Shown here in pieces: positions 8,247 to 17,513 of a DNA stretch of 64,000 nt. Source of the DNA: an uncultured beta proteobacterium (GTDB taxonomy: Bacteria; Pseudomonadota; Gammaproteobacteria; Burkholderiales; Burkholderiaceae); the NCBI GenBank assembly GCA_903867305.1, contig CAIPQU010000068.1:1-64000 (forward strand), given 5' to 3'. Both the position numbers and the translations under genes were made by a program. Position 1 is the stretch's first letter, and every line of letters begins with the position of its first letter. A model generated the notes under the pieces. That model was not told the origin of the DNA and did not search any database. It was given only the letters and a program-made list of their open reading frames with translations.

Positions 8247-9731
8247 ATGAAATCTTGGATGAAAAAAATAATTATCTCAGGCGCTTTGTTGTTAAGTTTT
8301 GGTGCGGCATCTTTAGCACCAACCTCAATGGCATTTGCTGAAGATAAAGCTGCTCCTGCAGCAACAGCACCCGCAGCTGCAGCTGCGGCGGCAGCACCTG
8401 CAGAACCAGTAGCGGCTCCCGTTCCTAATAAGGGTGATACTGCTTGGTTATTAGTATGTACAGCTCTAGTTATTATGATGAGTGTTCCTGCTCTTGCCTT
8501 GTTTTACGGTGGTTTAGTAAGAACGAAGAACATGCTTTCTGTATTGATGCAATGTTTAGTGGTTTTCTCCCTCATTATGGTTTTATGGGCGATCTACGGC
8601 TACAGTATTGCGTTTACAGAAGGTAATGCTTTCTTTGGGGGCTTTGATCGCATATTCTTATCTGGTATGACTCCTGATTCAGTGGCTGCGACGTTCAGTA
8701 AGGGCGTAGTTGTTCCTGAGATGGCTTACATGGTTTTCCAGGCTGCTTTTGCTGCAATTACTGTTTGCTTAATCGTGGGATCATTTGTAGAGCGTGTTAA
8801 GTTCTCAGCAGTATTATTATTTGCAGTTTTATGGTTCACTTTTAGTTATTTACCAATTGCTCACATGGTATGGTTCTGGCCAGGCCCTGATGCATTCACC
8901 GATGCTGCTGCTGCTGAAAAAGCGACTGCAACTGCTGGTTGGTTATTCCAAAAGGGTGCGCTTGATTTTGCAGGCGGAACCGTTGTTCACATCAATGCTG
9001 CCATCGCTGGTTTGGTTGGTGCATATGTGATTGGTAAGCGTGTTGGCTACGGTAAAGAGCCGTTTAAGCCACATAACTTAACTTTAACCATGGTTGGAGC
9101 ATCTTTATTGTGGGTAGGTTGGTTTGGATTTAATGCGGGATCTGCTTTAGAAGCCAATGGAAGTGCAGCTTTAGCTTTCGCTAATACGCTGATGGCCACG
9201 GCAGCTGCAGTATTGTCTTGGATCCTCGCTGAGTGGGCCCTTAAAGGTAAGCCATCAATGTTGGGCGGCGCTTCTGGTGCGGTAGCTGGTTTAGTTGCGG
9301 TTACCCCTGCTGCTGGCTATGTTGGCATCATGGGTTCAATCATCATTGGTTTAATCGCTGGTGTATTGTGCTTGTGGGGTGTAACAGGTCTTAAGAAACT
9401 CCTTAAAGCGGATGACAGTCTTGATGTATTCGGTGTTCATGGAGTTGGTGGTATTACAGGTGCGTTGCTAACTGGCGTATTTTGCTCACCTTCTTTAGGC
9501 GGCACTGGTATTTATGACTATGTTGCTAATGCCGTTGCACCTGAGTACGACATGATGGGTCAAGTGATCATTCAAGCAACCGCAGTAATTACTACGCTTG
9601 TATGGTCTGGTGTAGTTGCCTATATCAGCTACAAAATTGTTGATATGGTTGTTGGCTTACGTGTATCTGAAGAGGAAGAGCGTGAAGGGTTAGATATTTC
9701 ATCTCACGGTGAGACAGCTTATCAGTTGTAA
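8247..9731 (+). CDS. amtB: Ammonium transporter AmtB
   Basis: Inner-membrane ammonium channel, trimeric, 11 TM helices. An N-terminal signal peptide ends near AFA-E32. It is followed by an unusual Ala/Pro-rich linker (about residues 34-62) before the first channel helix, as in many Burkholderiales AmtB proteins. The twin pore histidines appear in VHINAAIAGL and FGVHGVGGITG. The ATG has AGAGGAG upstream and a strong intrinsic terminator follows. Physical pairing with GlnK is expected from the family. Confidence 0.95.
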   Translation: MKSWMKKIIISGALLLSFGAASLAPTSMAFAEDKAAPAATAPAAAAAAAAPAEPVAAPVPNKGDTAWLLVCTALVIMMSVPALALFYGGLVRTKNMLSVLMQCLVVFSLIMVLWAIYGYSIAFTEGNAFFGGFDRIFLSGMTPDSVAATFSKGVVVPEMAYMVFQAAFAAITVCLIVGSFVERVKFSAVLLFAVLWFTFSYLPIAHMVWFWPGPDAFTDAAAAEKATATAGWLFQKGALDFAGGTVVHINAAIAGLVGAYVIGKRVGYGKEPFKPHNLTLTMVGASLLWVGWFGFNAGSALEANGSAALAFANTLMATAAAVLSWILAEWALKGKPSMLGGASGAVAGLVAVTPAAGYVGIMGSIIIGLIAGVLCLWGVTGLKKLLKADDSLDVFGVHGVGGITGALLTGVFCSPSLGGTGIYDYVANAVAPEYDMMGQVIIQATAVITTLVWSGVVAYISYKIVDMVVGLRVSEEEEREGLDISSHGETAYQL

Positions 9732-9756
9732 TTTTTCCTGTTAGTTGTAGTCATTG

Positions 9757-9787
9757 AAAGGGCATTTTTATAAATGCCCTTTTTTTC
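9757..9787 (+). terminator. Intrinsic terminator after amtB
   Basis: An 11-bp perfect stem, AAAGGGCATTT (9757-9767) with AAATGCCCTTT (9772-9782), has a TTAT loop and runs into a T tract. It ends the porin-glnK-amtB transcript. Confidence 0.9.
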
Positions 9788-9840
9788 ATCTAAATAATAG
9801 GGTAGACAGAGGTTTTTACGTCATATCCATTTAAATTTAA

Positions 9841-9846
9841 TACAAT
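9841..9846 (+). promoter_or_regulatory. -10 element, gshA, probable leaderless start
   Basis: TACAAT lies 7 nt before the gshA ATG, so a start 7-8 nt downstream would coincide with the start codon. No convincing -35 is visible. The G-run between this hexamer and the ATG could alternatively serve as a Shine-Dalgarno for an upstream start. Confidence 0.4.
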
Positions 9847-9853
9847 AGGGGGT

Positions 9854-11146
9854 ATGGTCCCTCATTTAATTACTGCCCTTACTGGTCCTTTACTCGAATT
9901 GGAGAAAAAGGTTTTAGAAGCTACGCCATCGATTGAACGTTGGTTTCGATTAGAGTGGCAGGATCACACCCCACCTTTTTATTGCTCAGTTGACTTACGA
10001 AACTCTGGTTTTAAGTTAGCTCCGGTAGATACTAATTTATTTCCGGGGGGATTTAATAATCTTTCTTCAGAAATGTTGCCACTTGCTGTTCAAGCAGCTA
10101 TGGCATCTATAGAAAAGATTTGCCCTGAAGCTAGAAACTTATTATTGATACCAGAGCGCCATACTAGAAACGTTTTTTATTTACAAAATGTGGCTCGTTT
10201 AGCCATGATTTTAAGACAAACAGGTTTAAATGTTCGTTTAGGAAGTCTTTCTGAAGAGATTAAAAAACCTACTAACATTGATTTGCCAGACGGCCAACGT
10301 CTTGTATTAGAGCCTTTAATGAGAATTGGCTTGAAGGGCAGACGGCTCGGTCTCAAGGATTTTGATCCATGCTCGATACTTTTAAATAATGATTTATCTG
10401 CTGGTGTTCCTGAAATATTAAAAAATATTCATGAACAATATGTGTTACCCCCCCTCCATGCTGGGTGGTCTACACGTAGGAAGTCAAATCACTTTGCAGC
10501 ATATGATGATGTGGTAAAAAAATTCACAAAAGTGTTAGATATTGATCCATGGCTTTTGAACCCCTATTTTGCAACGGTCAAAAATATCGATTTTAATGAG
10601 CGCATTGGTGAAGAGGAGTTGCAAGAAAATGCATCGGCCTTGCTCAAGAAAATCGCAAAAAAATACAAGCAAATGGGGATTAAAGAAAAACCTTATATCG
10701 TGGTCAAGCCTGATGCTGGAACTTACGGTATGGGAATTATGTCGATCCATGATGCGAGCGAGTTAAAAGACCTGAATCGTCGTGAGCGAAACAAGATGAG
10801 CGTTATTAAAGAAGGTCTCGAGGTTCGCGACGTCATTATGCAAGAGGGTGTTCATACCTTTGAAAAAGTCAATGAAGCAGTTGCTGAGCCCGTGGTTTAT
10901 ATGATTGATCGATATGTGGTTGGAGGATTTTATCGCGTACATACCGGTCGTGGTCCTGATGAGGTGTTAAACGCCCCAGGCATGCACTTTGTGCCACTTG
11001 CATTTGAGCAAAACGCCATTCCAGATGTGACCGCAAAACCTGGCAGTGCAGTTCCTAATCGCTTTTATCTCTATGGTGTAGTGGCTCGTTTAGCGCTCTT
11101 AGCGGCATCCCTAGAGTTGGAGCGTACCGATCCTGATATCGAATAA
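9854..11146 (+). CDS. gshA: Glutamate-cysteine ligase, proteobacterial GshA-II type
   Basis: Catalyses ATP-dependent formation of gamma-glutamylcysteine, the first step of glutathione synthesis. The 430 residues match the alternative GshA family first seen in Acidithiobacillus and common in Burkholderiales, not the E. coli type. Recognisable blocks are SVDLRNSGFKLAPVDTNLFPGGFNNL near the N-terminus and VVKPDAGTYGMGIM (about 284-297), an ATP-grasp-like loop. gshB follows 3 nt later, so the pathway is one operon that continues into the PTS genes. Confidence 0.92.
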   Translation: MVPHLITALTGPLLELEKKVLEATPSIERWFRLEWQDHTPPFYCSVDLRNSGFKLAPVDTNLFPGGFNNLSSEMLPLAVQAAMASIEKICPEARNLLLIPERHTRNVFYLQNVARLAMILRQTGLNVRLGSLSEEIKKPTNIDLPDGQRLVLEPLMRIGLKGRRLGLKDFDPCSILLNNDLSAGVPEILKNIHEQYVLPPLHAGWSTRRKSNHFAAYDDVVKKFTKVLDIDPWLLNPYFATVKNIDFNERIGEEELQENASALLKKIAKKYKQMGIKEKPYIVVKPDAGTYGMGIMSIHDASELKDLNRRERNKMSVIKEGLEVRDVIMQEGVHTFEKVNEAVAEPVVYMIDRYVVGGFYRVHTGRGPDEVLNAPGMHFVPLAFEQNAIPDVTAKPGSAVPNRFYLYGVVARLALLAASLELERTDPDIE

Positions 11147-11149
11147 ATC

Positions 11150-12100
11150 ATGTTCAAGCTGCTTTTTATTGCTGATCCACTAGAGACTTTTAAGGTATAT
11201 AAAGATTCTAGTTTAGCGATGATGAATGCTGCTCATCAAGCTGGCCATCAGATTTTTCATGCAAAGGCACAAACACTGTCTTCCTCTAGCTTAGGCATTA
11301 CAGCACGATGTGAATTGCTGCAGATAGATAAAAAACTAGACCCTTGGTTTAGCATTTGTTCCTCTCAAGAATTACCGCTTTATCAATTTGATGCGGTGAT
11401 CATGCGACAAGATCCACCATTTCATGTTGAGTATTTAGCGAACACTTGGTTACTTTCACAAGCTGAGCGACAGGGCGCTTTTATTTTGAACTCTCCAACA
11501 GGGTTGCGTGAACACTCTGAAAAAATTGCCATTCTTGAATTTCCGGAATATATTTCACCAACCATCATTACCCGCTGCGTAGAAGAAATTAAAAACTTTC
11601 ACCAACAATATTTAGATATTGTGATTAAACCCTTAGATGGTATGGGTGGAATGGGTGTTTTTCGTGTTGGACCAGATGGGCTCAACTTAGGAAGCATTGT
11701 TGAAACTTTAGGAGAGTACGGTAAGCGGTCCTTAATGGCTCAAAAGTATCTTCATGAAATTCAAGATGGAGATAAGCGTTTACTGTTAATTAATGGCAAA
11801 GCCGTACCCCATGTTTTAGCTAGAGTACCTCAAAAAGGAGATATCCGAGGTAATCTTGCTGCAGGAGGAGTTGGTCAAGCACGCCCTCTTTCTGAAAAAG
11901 AAAAGCAAATTGCCGAACATTTAGGACCTATTTTGATAAAAAGGGGTTTATTTTTAGTTGGACTTGATATCATAGGATCAAGCTTGACAGAAATTAATGT
12001 GACGAGTCCAACTGGTTTTGTAGAAATTTCTGCGCAAACTGGATTTGATGTTGCAAAATTTTGGCTAGAACAGCTTGAACTAACCTTAATGGATAAATAA
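11150..12100 (+). CDS. gshB: Glutathione synthetase
   Basis: ATP-grasp enzyme adding glycine to gamma-glutamylcysteine. The 316-residue protein has the family N-terminus (MFKLLFIADPLETFKVYKDSS), the MRQDPPF substrate loop, the ATP-grasp segment IVIKPLDGMGGMGVFRV and the C-terminal GLDIIGSSLTEINVTSPTG metal-binding region. It starts 3 nt after gshA and ends 1 nt before the EIIA gene, indicating one transcript. Confidence 0.95.
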   Translation: MFKLLFIADPLETFKVYKDSSLAMMNAAHQAGHQIFHAKAQTLSSSSLGITARCELLQIDKKLDPWFSICSSQELPLYQFDAVIMRQDPPFHVEYLANTWLLSQAERQGAFILNSPTGLREHSEKIAILEFPEYISPTIITRCVEEIKNFHQQYLDIVIKPLDGMGGMGVFRVGPDGLNLGSIVETLGEYGKRSLMAQKYLHEIQDGDKRLLLINGKAVPHVLARVPQKGDIRGNLAAGGVGQARPLSEKEKQIAEHLGPILIKRGLFLVGLDIIGSSLTEINVTSPTGFVEISAQTGFDVAKFWLEQLELTLMDK

Positions 12101-12101
12101 G

Positions 12102-12518
12102 ATGGCTGGTATTTTAATTGTGGCTCATACCCCTTTAGCCAGTGCTCTCCTAGATTTTGTGGAGCATATTTATGGCCATGTTCCGGAAGATATGTTTGCC
12201 GTCAATGTGCCACCACATGAAAACTCCCAGAGAACTTTTATACGGTTAAATGAAGTGATTCAACAAATGAAATCGAATCAAGAAATTTTAGTCCTAACAG
12301 ATATTATGGGTGCTACTCCTTCAAATGTTGCTAGTCGTTTATCGAGCCAACCAGGAAACATGGCGAATATTCAAGTCCTTACTGGCGTCAATTTACCTAT
12401 GCTACTTAGAGCAGTAAGCCATCGTCATGAGCCATTACAAGAGATTGTTGAAAAGTCTCTCCAAGGCGGACAACAGGGTGTTCTTCGCATTAGGGATGCG
12501 GGTAAAGTTTCTTTGTAA
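12102..12518 (+). CDS. PTS EIIA component, mannose-family fold
   Basis: A 138-residue stand-alone EIIA of the mannose/fructose family. The phosphorylation histidine is H9 in ILIVAHTPLA. GATPSNVASRL and TGVNLPMLLR are family signatures. No EIIB or EIIC permease gene is nearby, so it probably acts as a phosphorylation sensor and not in sugar uptake. HPr follows 13 nt downstream. Confidence 0.88.
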   Translation: MAGILIVAHTPLASALLDFVEHIYGHVPEDMFAVNVPPHENSQRTFIRLNEVIQQMKSNQEILVLTDIMGATPSNVASRLSSQPGNMANIQVLTGVNLPMLLRAVSHRHEPLQEIVEKSLQGGQQGVLRIRDAGKVSL

Positions 12519-12531
12519 TCTTTAATGATCT

Positions 12532-12801
12532 ATGCCATCTATCCAAATTACCATTATCAATAAGCTAGGATTGCATGCTCGAGCATCAGCCAAGCTGACT
12601 CAACTTGCTAGTCAATTTCCCTGTGAAGTTAGCTTAGAGCGTAAGGGTAGAAAAATTAATGCTAAAAGTATTATGGGTGTCATGATGCTTGCAGCTGGAA
12701 TGGGCTCGGAGGTGATCTTAGAAACTCAGGGGGAAAAAGAGCAAGAAGCTTTTGATGCCATTGTGGCATTAATTAATGATCGCTTTGGCGAGGGTGAGTA
12801 A
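12532..12801 (+). CDS. ptsH: PTS phosphocarrier HPr
   Basis: Phosphocarrier of the PTS. The 89 residues include H15 in LGLHARA, phosphorylated by EI, and Ser46 in NAKSIMGVM, the target of HPr kinase/phosphorylase. Ser46 is meaningful because hprK is also present in this window. The stop codon directly abuts the GTG start of the EI gene. Confidence 0.95.
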   Translation: MPSIQITIINKLGLHARASAKLTQLASQFPCEVSLERKGRKINAKSIMGVMMLAAGMGSEVILETQGEKEQEAFDAIVALINDRFGEGE

Positions 12802-14553
12802 GTGACCTTTGCCATTCATGGGTTATCTGTATCCAACGGTGTTGCTATTGGGCGGGCACTGACTATTTCCTCAGCATCCTTAGAGGTCAACCATCACTTC
12901 ATTCAGTCCGGTCAAGAACAGCAAGAGTTAAAAACACTTTTTGATGCTTTTGAAGCCGCAAAAAAAGAATTGTTTGATTTAAAAACTAACCTGCCTGAAG
13001 ATGCCCCGGAAGAAATGGCGGCATTTTTAGATGTACATCATCTGATTTTGAATGATCCGGAGTTACAACACAAAGCTGAAGAGTTGATTAAAAAGAGACA
13101 CTTTAATGCTGCGTGGGCTTTAACAACGGTGCTAGATGAACTTCTTGCGACATTTGAAAGTATTGAAGACCCTTATTTAAAAGAACGTGGAGCTGATTTT
13201 AGGCAAGTCATTGAGCGTGTTTTAGTGGCTTTAAAAGGTGCGCACCATTCTGAAGATCATCACTTACAAAAGAAAGTAGATCGAGAAAGCTCTGAAGTCA
13301 TCATTGTTGCTCAGGATATTGCACCTCATGACATGCTGCGCTTTAAAGAATTGAACTTTTGTGCATTTGTCACTGATTTAGGTGGAAAGAATTCACACAC
13401 AGCCATTGTTGCAAGGAGTTTAGATATTCCTGCTGCCGTTGGAGTAAAAAATGCCTCTGACTTAATTCAACAAGATGATTGGTTAATTGTTGATGGTGAT
13501 CGCGGTATCGTCATTGTCAATCCACCCTCCATCATTTTAGAAGAGTATCGACATCGCCAAGCCGAGCTTCGCTTAGCAAAAAATAAGCTACAACTTTTAA
13601 AGCACACGCCTACAAAAACCTTAGATGGTCAAAAAATCAATCTTCTGGCCAATATTGAAATGCCTGAAGATGCTGCTGAGGCTTTGAGCAGTGGTGCTTT
13701 AGGTATCGGATTATTTCGATCAGAGTTTTTATTCATGAATCGCGAAGATGGTATTCCTGATGAAGAAGAGCAATACCAAGCTTACGCACAAACAGTCACT
13801 GCCATGCATGGTATGCCAGTCAATATCCGCACAATCGACATTGGCGCAGATAAAAATTTGGACTCAGAATTAAAAACGATTACCTCAGATATTTCGCCAT
13901 TAGGTCTTCGGGGTATTCGTTGGTCACTCACGGAGCCTGATATTTTTTTGGAGCAGTTAAGGGCCATCTTAAGAGCTTCGGCCCACGGTAAAGCACAAAT
14001 ATTGATTCCAATGTTGACGCAATCAAAAGAAATTGAGCAGACCTTTGATTTAATCAATATGGCGAAACGCCAACTCGATGAAAGAGGGATTGCTTATAAC
14101 CCCAAGATCCAAATTGGTGCCATGATTGAACTACCTGCAGCGGTATTTATTTTGCCTGTCTTTTTACAGCATTTTGATTTTTTATCGGTTGGAACGAATG
14201 ATTTGATTCAATATACATTAGGTATCGATCGAGCGGATGCTTCTGTAGCCCATTTATATGATCCATTACATCCTGCAGTATTGAGCATGATTTATAAAGT
14301 CATTTATGATTGTCAAGAAGCTAATAAGCCGGTATCGATTTGTGGAGAGATGGCTGGAGATGCCTCTTTAACAAGGCTATTAATTGCGATGGGTTTAAAA
14401 GATTTTTCGATGCATGCCAGTCAATTATTGATGGTCAAACGCGAATTATTAAAAGCCGATATGAGTAAATTAAAAAACTCTTTGACAGAAATTTTGACGA
14501 CTTTCGAGCCTAATTTACAAGCTAAATTGATTGAGAGATTGTCAAATGTTTAA
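12802..14553 (+). CDS. ptsI: PTS enzyme I (phosphoenolpyruvate-protein phosphotransferase)
   Basis: Autophosphorylates from phosphoenolpyruvate and passes phosphate to HPr. The 583 residues show the swivelling phosphohistidine domain with H199 in GGKNSHTAIVARS, and the PEP-binding TIM barrel with GLFRSEFLF, the SVGTNDLIQY motif and the catalytic Cys in SICGEMAG. No N-terminal GAF domain is present, so it is canonical EI rather than EI-Ntr. The start codon is GTG, immediately after the HPr stop, and implies tight translational coupling. Confidence 0.93.
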   Translation: MTFAIHGLSVSNGVAIGRALTISSASLEVNHHFIQSGQEQQELKTLFDAFEAAKKELFDLKTNLPEDAPEEMAAFLDVHHLILNDPELQHKAEELIKKRHFNAAWALTTVLDELLATFESIEDPYLKERGADFRQVIERVLVALKGAHHSEDHHLQKKVDRESSEVIIVAQDIAPHDMLRFKELNFCAFVTDLGGKNSHTAIVARSLDIPAAVGVKNASDLIQQDDWLIVDGDRGIVIVNPPSIILEEYRHRQAELRLAKNKLQLLKHTPTKTLDGQKINLLANIEMPEDAAEALSSGALGIGLFRSEFLFMNREDGIPDEEEQYQAYAQTVTAMHGMPVNIRTIDIGADKNLDSELKTITSDISPLGLRGIRWSLTEPDIFLEQLRAILRASAHGKAQILIPMLTQSKEIEQTFDLINMAKRQLDERGIAYNPKIQIGAMIELPAAVFILPVFLQHFDFLSVGTNDLIQYTLGIDRADASVAHLYDPLHPAVLSMIYKVIYDCQEANKPVSICGEMAGDASLTRLLIAMGLKDFSMHASQLLMVKRELLKADMSKLKNSLTEILTTFEPNLQAKLIERLSNV

Positions 14554-14587
14554 CAAAAGCCCGAAAGAAATCCCCTTCCTTTAGGGC
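14551..14587 (-). terminator. Probable terminator downstream of the moeB-like gene
   Basis: Read on the minus strand, GCCCTAAAG (14587-14579) pairs with CTTTCGGGC (14567-14559) with one mismatch. It is followed by TTTTGTT. It lies just past the moeB-like stop. On the plus strand the same stem lacks a T tract, so ptsI is not clearly terminated here. Confidence 0.5.
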
Positions 14588-14597
14588 GGGGAGGATG

Positions 14598-15347
14598 TCA
14601 ATCGGAATGACATACTTTGCAGGCCGTATTTTTTTGTAATTTAATTTGTGTCATGCTCGTATCTTTGGCATCCCAAATCAGTAATCGACCCATCAGAGTA
14701 GTGCCAAATTGAGCAATAATTTGTAGAGTTTGAGCCGCTTGAATTGCTCCAATCGTGGCGACGAGTGGAGAAAATACTCCCATCGTGGCACATTTCACCT
14801 CTTCAAAGGCATCATCCTCTGGAAAAATACAGGCATAACAAGCCGATAATGGCTCGCCATGATCAAAAACGCTGACTTGACCATCAAATTGAATAGCGGC
14901 ACCAGAGACCAACGGTTTTTTGTGCATAACACACTGACGATTAATCAAGTGACGGGTTTTAAAGTTATCGGTACAGTCGACGATGACGTCTGCGTAAGGT
15001 ACTAATTGATCTAATAGCAATGCGTCAGCTTTTTCTTCAATCGCAATGACATTTACATTGGGGTTGAGTTCCCCCAACATTTTTTTTGCGGAAGCGACCT
15101 TCGATAATCCAACGGATTGCGAGTTGTGCATGATTTGTCGCTGCAGATTTGTTAGGTCGACTTGATCATGGTCAACGATGGTGAGTTGACCAACGCCTGC
15201 AGCTGCCAAATAAGGAGCACAAGCAGAACCTAATCCACCAGCACCAATGAGAAGAACACGAGCCTTAGAGAGCCTTTGTTGACCCTCTATGCCAATCTCA
15301 TCAAGTAGGATATGCCTTGAATACCTGAGGAGTTCTTGATCTTCCAT
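14598..15347 (-). CDS. moeB: HesA/MoeB/ThiF-family adenylyltransferase
   Basis: E1-like enzyme that adenylates the C-terminus of a ubiquitin-like sulfur carrier (MoaD or ThiS). The 249 residues include the nucleotide loop GAGGLGSA, the DLTNLQRQI motif, DCTDNFKTR and two zinc-binding CxxC pairs (CYAC near residue 170, CKVC at the C-terminus). No rhodanese domain is fused. It is the last gene of the gpmA-ctpA-moeB transcript. MoeB and ThiF cannot be separated from sequence alone. Confidence 0.85.
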   Translation of the reverse strand: MEDQELLRYSRHILLDEIGIEGQQRLSKARVLLIGAGGLGSACAPYLAAAGVGQLTIVDHDQVDLTNLQRQIMHNSQSVGLSKVASAKKMLGELNPNVNVIAIEEKADALLLDQLVPYADVIVDCTDNFKTRHLINRQCVMHKKPLVSGAAIQFDGQVSVFDHGEPLSACYACIFPEDDAFEEVKCATMGVFSPLVATIGAIQAAQTLQIIAQFGTTLMGRLLIWDAKDTSMTQIKLQKNTACKVCHSD

Positions 15348-15364
15348 GGAAGAATACGTAAAGC

Positions 15365-16798
15365 TTATTCTATTTTAGATTTAGAGCGAACTACCGGTTG
15401 GCCTAGTAAATGCGCCTTAGCCTGGGTTAGCATGAAATCTTCAGCAGAGCCAAACTCTGGAGCTTTTTTACTTTTCTCCTTCAGCTTTTCTTCGGGAGTC
15501 ATTTTGGCATTTTTTTCTTCTAGGATCTGAAGTTCTTCCATGCGTCTTTTTTCACGATCAGAGATCAATGCGTCTTCTGCCTTTTGTTTATTTTTGAGAT
15601 GGTTTTCACTATCCACTTCTCTTGTAATCAAAACATCATTAGGATCACCATCGGCATTCTGGTCGACCGCGATATCCGGCTTGATGCCATAAGCTTGAAT
15701 AGATTTACCACTTGGCGTGTAGTAATAAGCAGTCGTAATTTTAAGAGCAGTATCACTAGTGATTTGACGTACGGTTTGAACTGAGCCTTTACCAAAAGTT
15801 GTCTTACCCATAATGGTGCCACGTTTATAGTCTTGTAATGCTCCGGAGACAATTTCAGACGCTGATGCTGAGTAAGCATTAGTAAGCACTACCAGCGGTA
15901 ATTTTTTAAAGACTTCCGGTAAGCCAGCTAGTGGGTCTCCAGATTCAGATAGTTTGTAGTTTTCAGGGTCTGCCTTAAAAATTTGCTTACTATTATTGGA
16001 CTGGCCTTTGGTAGATACAACGGTAGCTCCGGGCGGTAAGAAGGCAGCACTAACACCGACTGCTCCTTGTAAGATTCCACCACCGTTATTACGCAGGTCC
16101 AAAATGACGCCACGAAGTTTAGGGTTTGCTGTGTATGCATCAGTCAGTTTTTTGGCAAGATCAGGTACGGTCCTTTCCTGAAAGCTCGTAATACGAATCC
16201 ATAATAAGTTATTGTCTAATTCTTTAGATTTCACTGATTGAACTTTAATCTCTGCACGCGTGATCGTCACTGGGAATGTGCGTTCTTCAGACTTGCGATA
16301 TACGGTTAAAGTAATTTTAGTACCTGGTTCGCCACGCATTTTTCGTACGGCTTGATCTAAGGTCATCCCCCGAACAGGCTTGTCATCTAAACGAGTTATT
16401 AAGTCACCAGCTAATAAACCAGCCTTTGATGCTGGTGTATCTTCAATGGGGTTCATTACCTTGACTAAACCTTCTTCAGATGAGATCTCAATTCCCAAGC
16501 CAGCAAATTTACCTTGAGTTTGCTCTTGCATATCTGAAAAATCTTTAGCATCTAAAAATGCAGAATGTGGATCAAGGCTACTCACCATGCCCTTGACCGC
16601 ATCGGTAATCAATTTCTTGTCCTCGATTGGCTCAACATAATCACGCTTAACATTACCGAATACTGTAGAGAATAGGCGTAGTTCATCCAATGGGAGCGTT
16701 GCTGATTGTTGAGCAGTAGCTGACATTTGCCAAGTGATGACCACCCCAGCAACAGCACCCATAGAAACCCAAAGAATATTTTTGATCAATTGACGCAT
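15365..16798 (-). CDS. ctpA: Carboxy-terminal processing protease, S41 family
   Basis: Periplasmic serine protease with a Ser-Lys dyad. The order is an N-terminal signal anchor (about 5-30), a PDZ domain (about 95-180) and a tail-specific protease domain. The catalytic pair is Ser312 in SASASEIV and Lys337 in TFGKGSVQ, 25 residues apart as in the family. A charged, Lys/Glu-rich C-terminal tail (about 395-455) is visible. It starts 3 nt after gpmA, so the two are co-transcribed. Confidence 0.93.
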   Translation of the reverse strand: MRQLIKNILWVSMGAVAGVVITWQMSATAQQSATLPLDELRLFSTVFGNVKRDYVEPIEDKKLITDAVKGMVSSLDPHSAFLDAKDFSDMQEQTQGKFAGLGIEISSEEGLVKVMNPIEDTPASKAGLLAGDLITRLDDKPVRGMTLDQAVRKMRGEPGTKITLTVYRKSEERTFPVTITRAEIKVQSVKSKELDNNLLWIRITSFQERTVPDLAKKLTDAYTANPKLRGVILDLRNNGGGILQGAVGVSAAFLPPGATVVSTKGQSNNSKQIFKADPENYKLSESGDPLAGLPEVFKKLPLVVLTNAYSASASEIVSGALQDYKRGTIMGKTTFGKGSVQTVRQITSDTALKITTAYYYTPSGKSIQAYGIKPDIAVDQNADGDPNDVLITREVDSENHLKNKQKAEDALISDREKRRMEELQILEEKNAKMTPEEKLKEKSKKAPEFGSAEDFMLTQAKAHLLGQPVVRSKSKIE

Positions 16799-16801
16799 GA
16801 T

Positions 16802-17491
16802 TTATTCCAAATAGAAATGGCGGATAGGTTTAAGATTATCATCTAATTCATAAACGAGTGGTTGACCGTTTGGAATATTAATTTCCATGATTTCAGCATC
16901 AGAAACCTGGTCAAGGTATTTGACTAATGCGCGAATACTATTCCCGTGAGCTGCAATGACAACCTTTTTATCGGATTTTAATGCAGGACCTATAGACTCA
17001 TTCCATAAAGGTAGAACCCTTTGGACATTATCTTTAAGACACTCTCCGCGAGGTATATCATCCGGATTTAACTTGGCATATCGTGGATCTAAATGAGAAT
17101 TTCTCGGATCCCCTATCTCCAGTAAGGGGGGCGGAACATCATAAGACCTTCGCCAGATATGTACTTGCTCGGCACCGTACTTTTCCGCAGTTTCTGCCTT
17201 ATTAAGCCCTGCTAAAGCCCCGTAATGACGCTCATTCAGGCGCCAACTATGAACGGTTGGGATCCACATCAGGTCCATTTGCTCTTGAACATGCCATAAA
17301 GTCTTAATAGCCCTTTTCAGAACAGAGGTATAGGCCACGTCAAATGTATAGCCATGATGCTTTAATTTTTGCCCGGCTTCAATGGCTTGATCAACTCCTT
17401 TTGGGGTTAAATCAACGTCTACCCAGCCGGTAAAACGATTTTCAAGATTCCAGGCTGACTCGCCGTGTCGAATAAGAACTAACTGTTTCAT
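16802..17491 (-). CDS. gpmA: 2,3-bisphosphoglycerate-dependent phosphoglycerate mutase
   Basis: Interconverts 3- and 2-phosphoglycerate in glycolysis and gluconeogenesis. The 229 residues carry the phosphohistidine motif [10 protein letters not shown] with H9, the [13 protein letters not shown] loop and the second catalytic His in [17 protein letters not shown] hexamer (17498-17503, minus) lies exactly 6 nt before the ATG, so the mRNA may be leaderless. The divergent rhodanese gene starts 22 bp away. Confidence 0.95.
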   Translation of the reverse strand: MKQLVLIRHGESAWNLENRFTGWVDVDLTPKGVDQAIEAGQKLKHHGYTFDVAYTSVLKRAIKTLWHVQEQMDLMWIPTVHSWRLNERHYGALAGLNKAETAEKYGAEQVHIWRRSYDVPPPLLEIGDPRNSHLDPRYAKLNPDDIPRGECLKDNVQRVLPLWNESIGPALKSDKKVVIAAHGNSIRALVKYLDQVSDAEIMEINIPNGQPLVYELDDNLKPIRHFYLE

Positions 17492-17497
17492 AACATC

Positions 17498-17507
17498 ATT
17501 CTATAAT
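17498..17507. promoter_or_regulatory. Symmetric overlapping -10 elements (gpmA / rhodanese)
   Basis: ATTCTATAAT reads TATAAT on the plus strand (17502-17507) and TAGAAT on the minus strand (17503-17498). Each hexamer is followed by exactly 6 nt and then the start codon of its own gene. This fits a single bidirectional promoter giving two leaderless transcripts. No good -35 is seen on either side. Confidence 0.6.
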
Positions 17508-17513
17508 TGTTAA

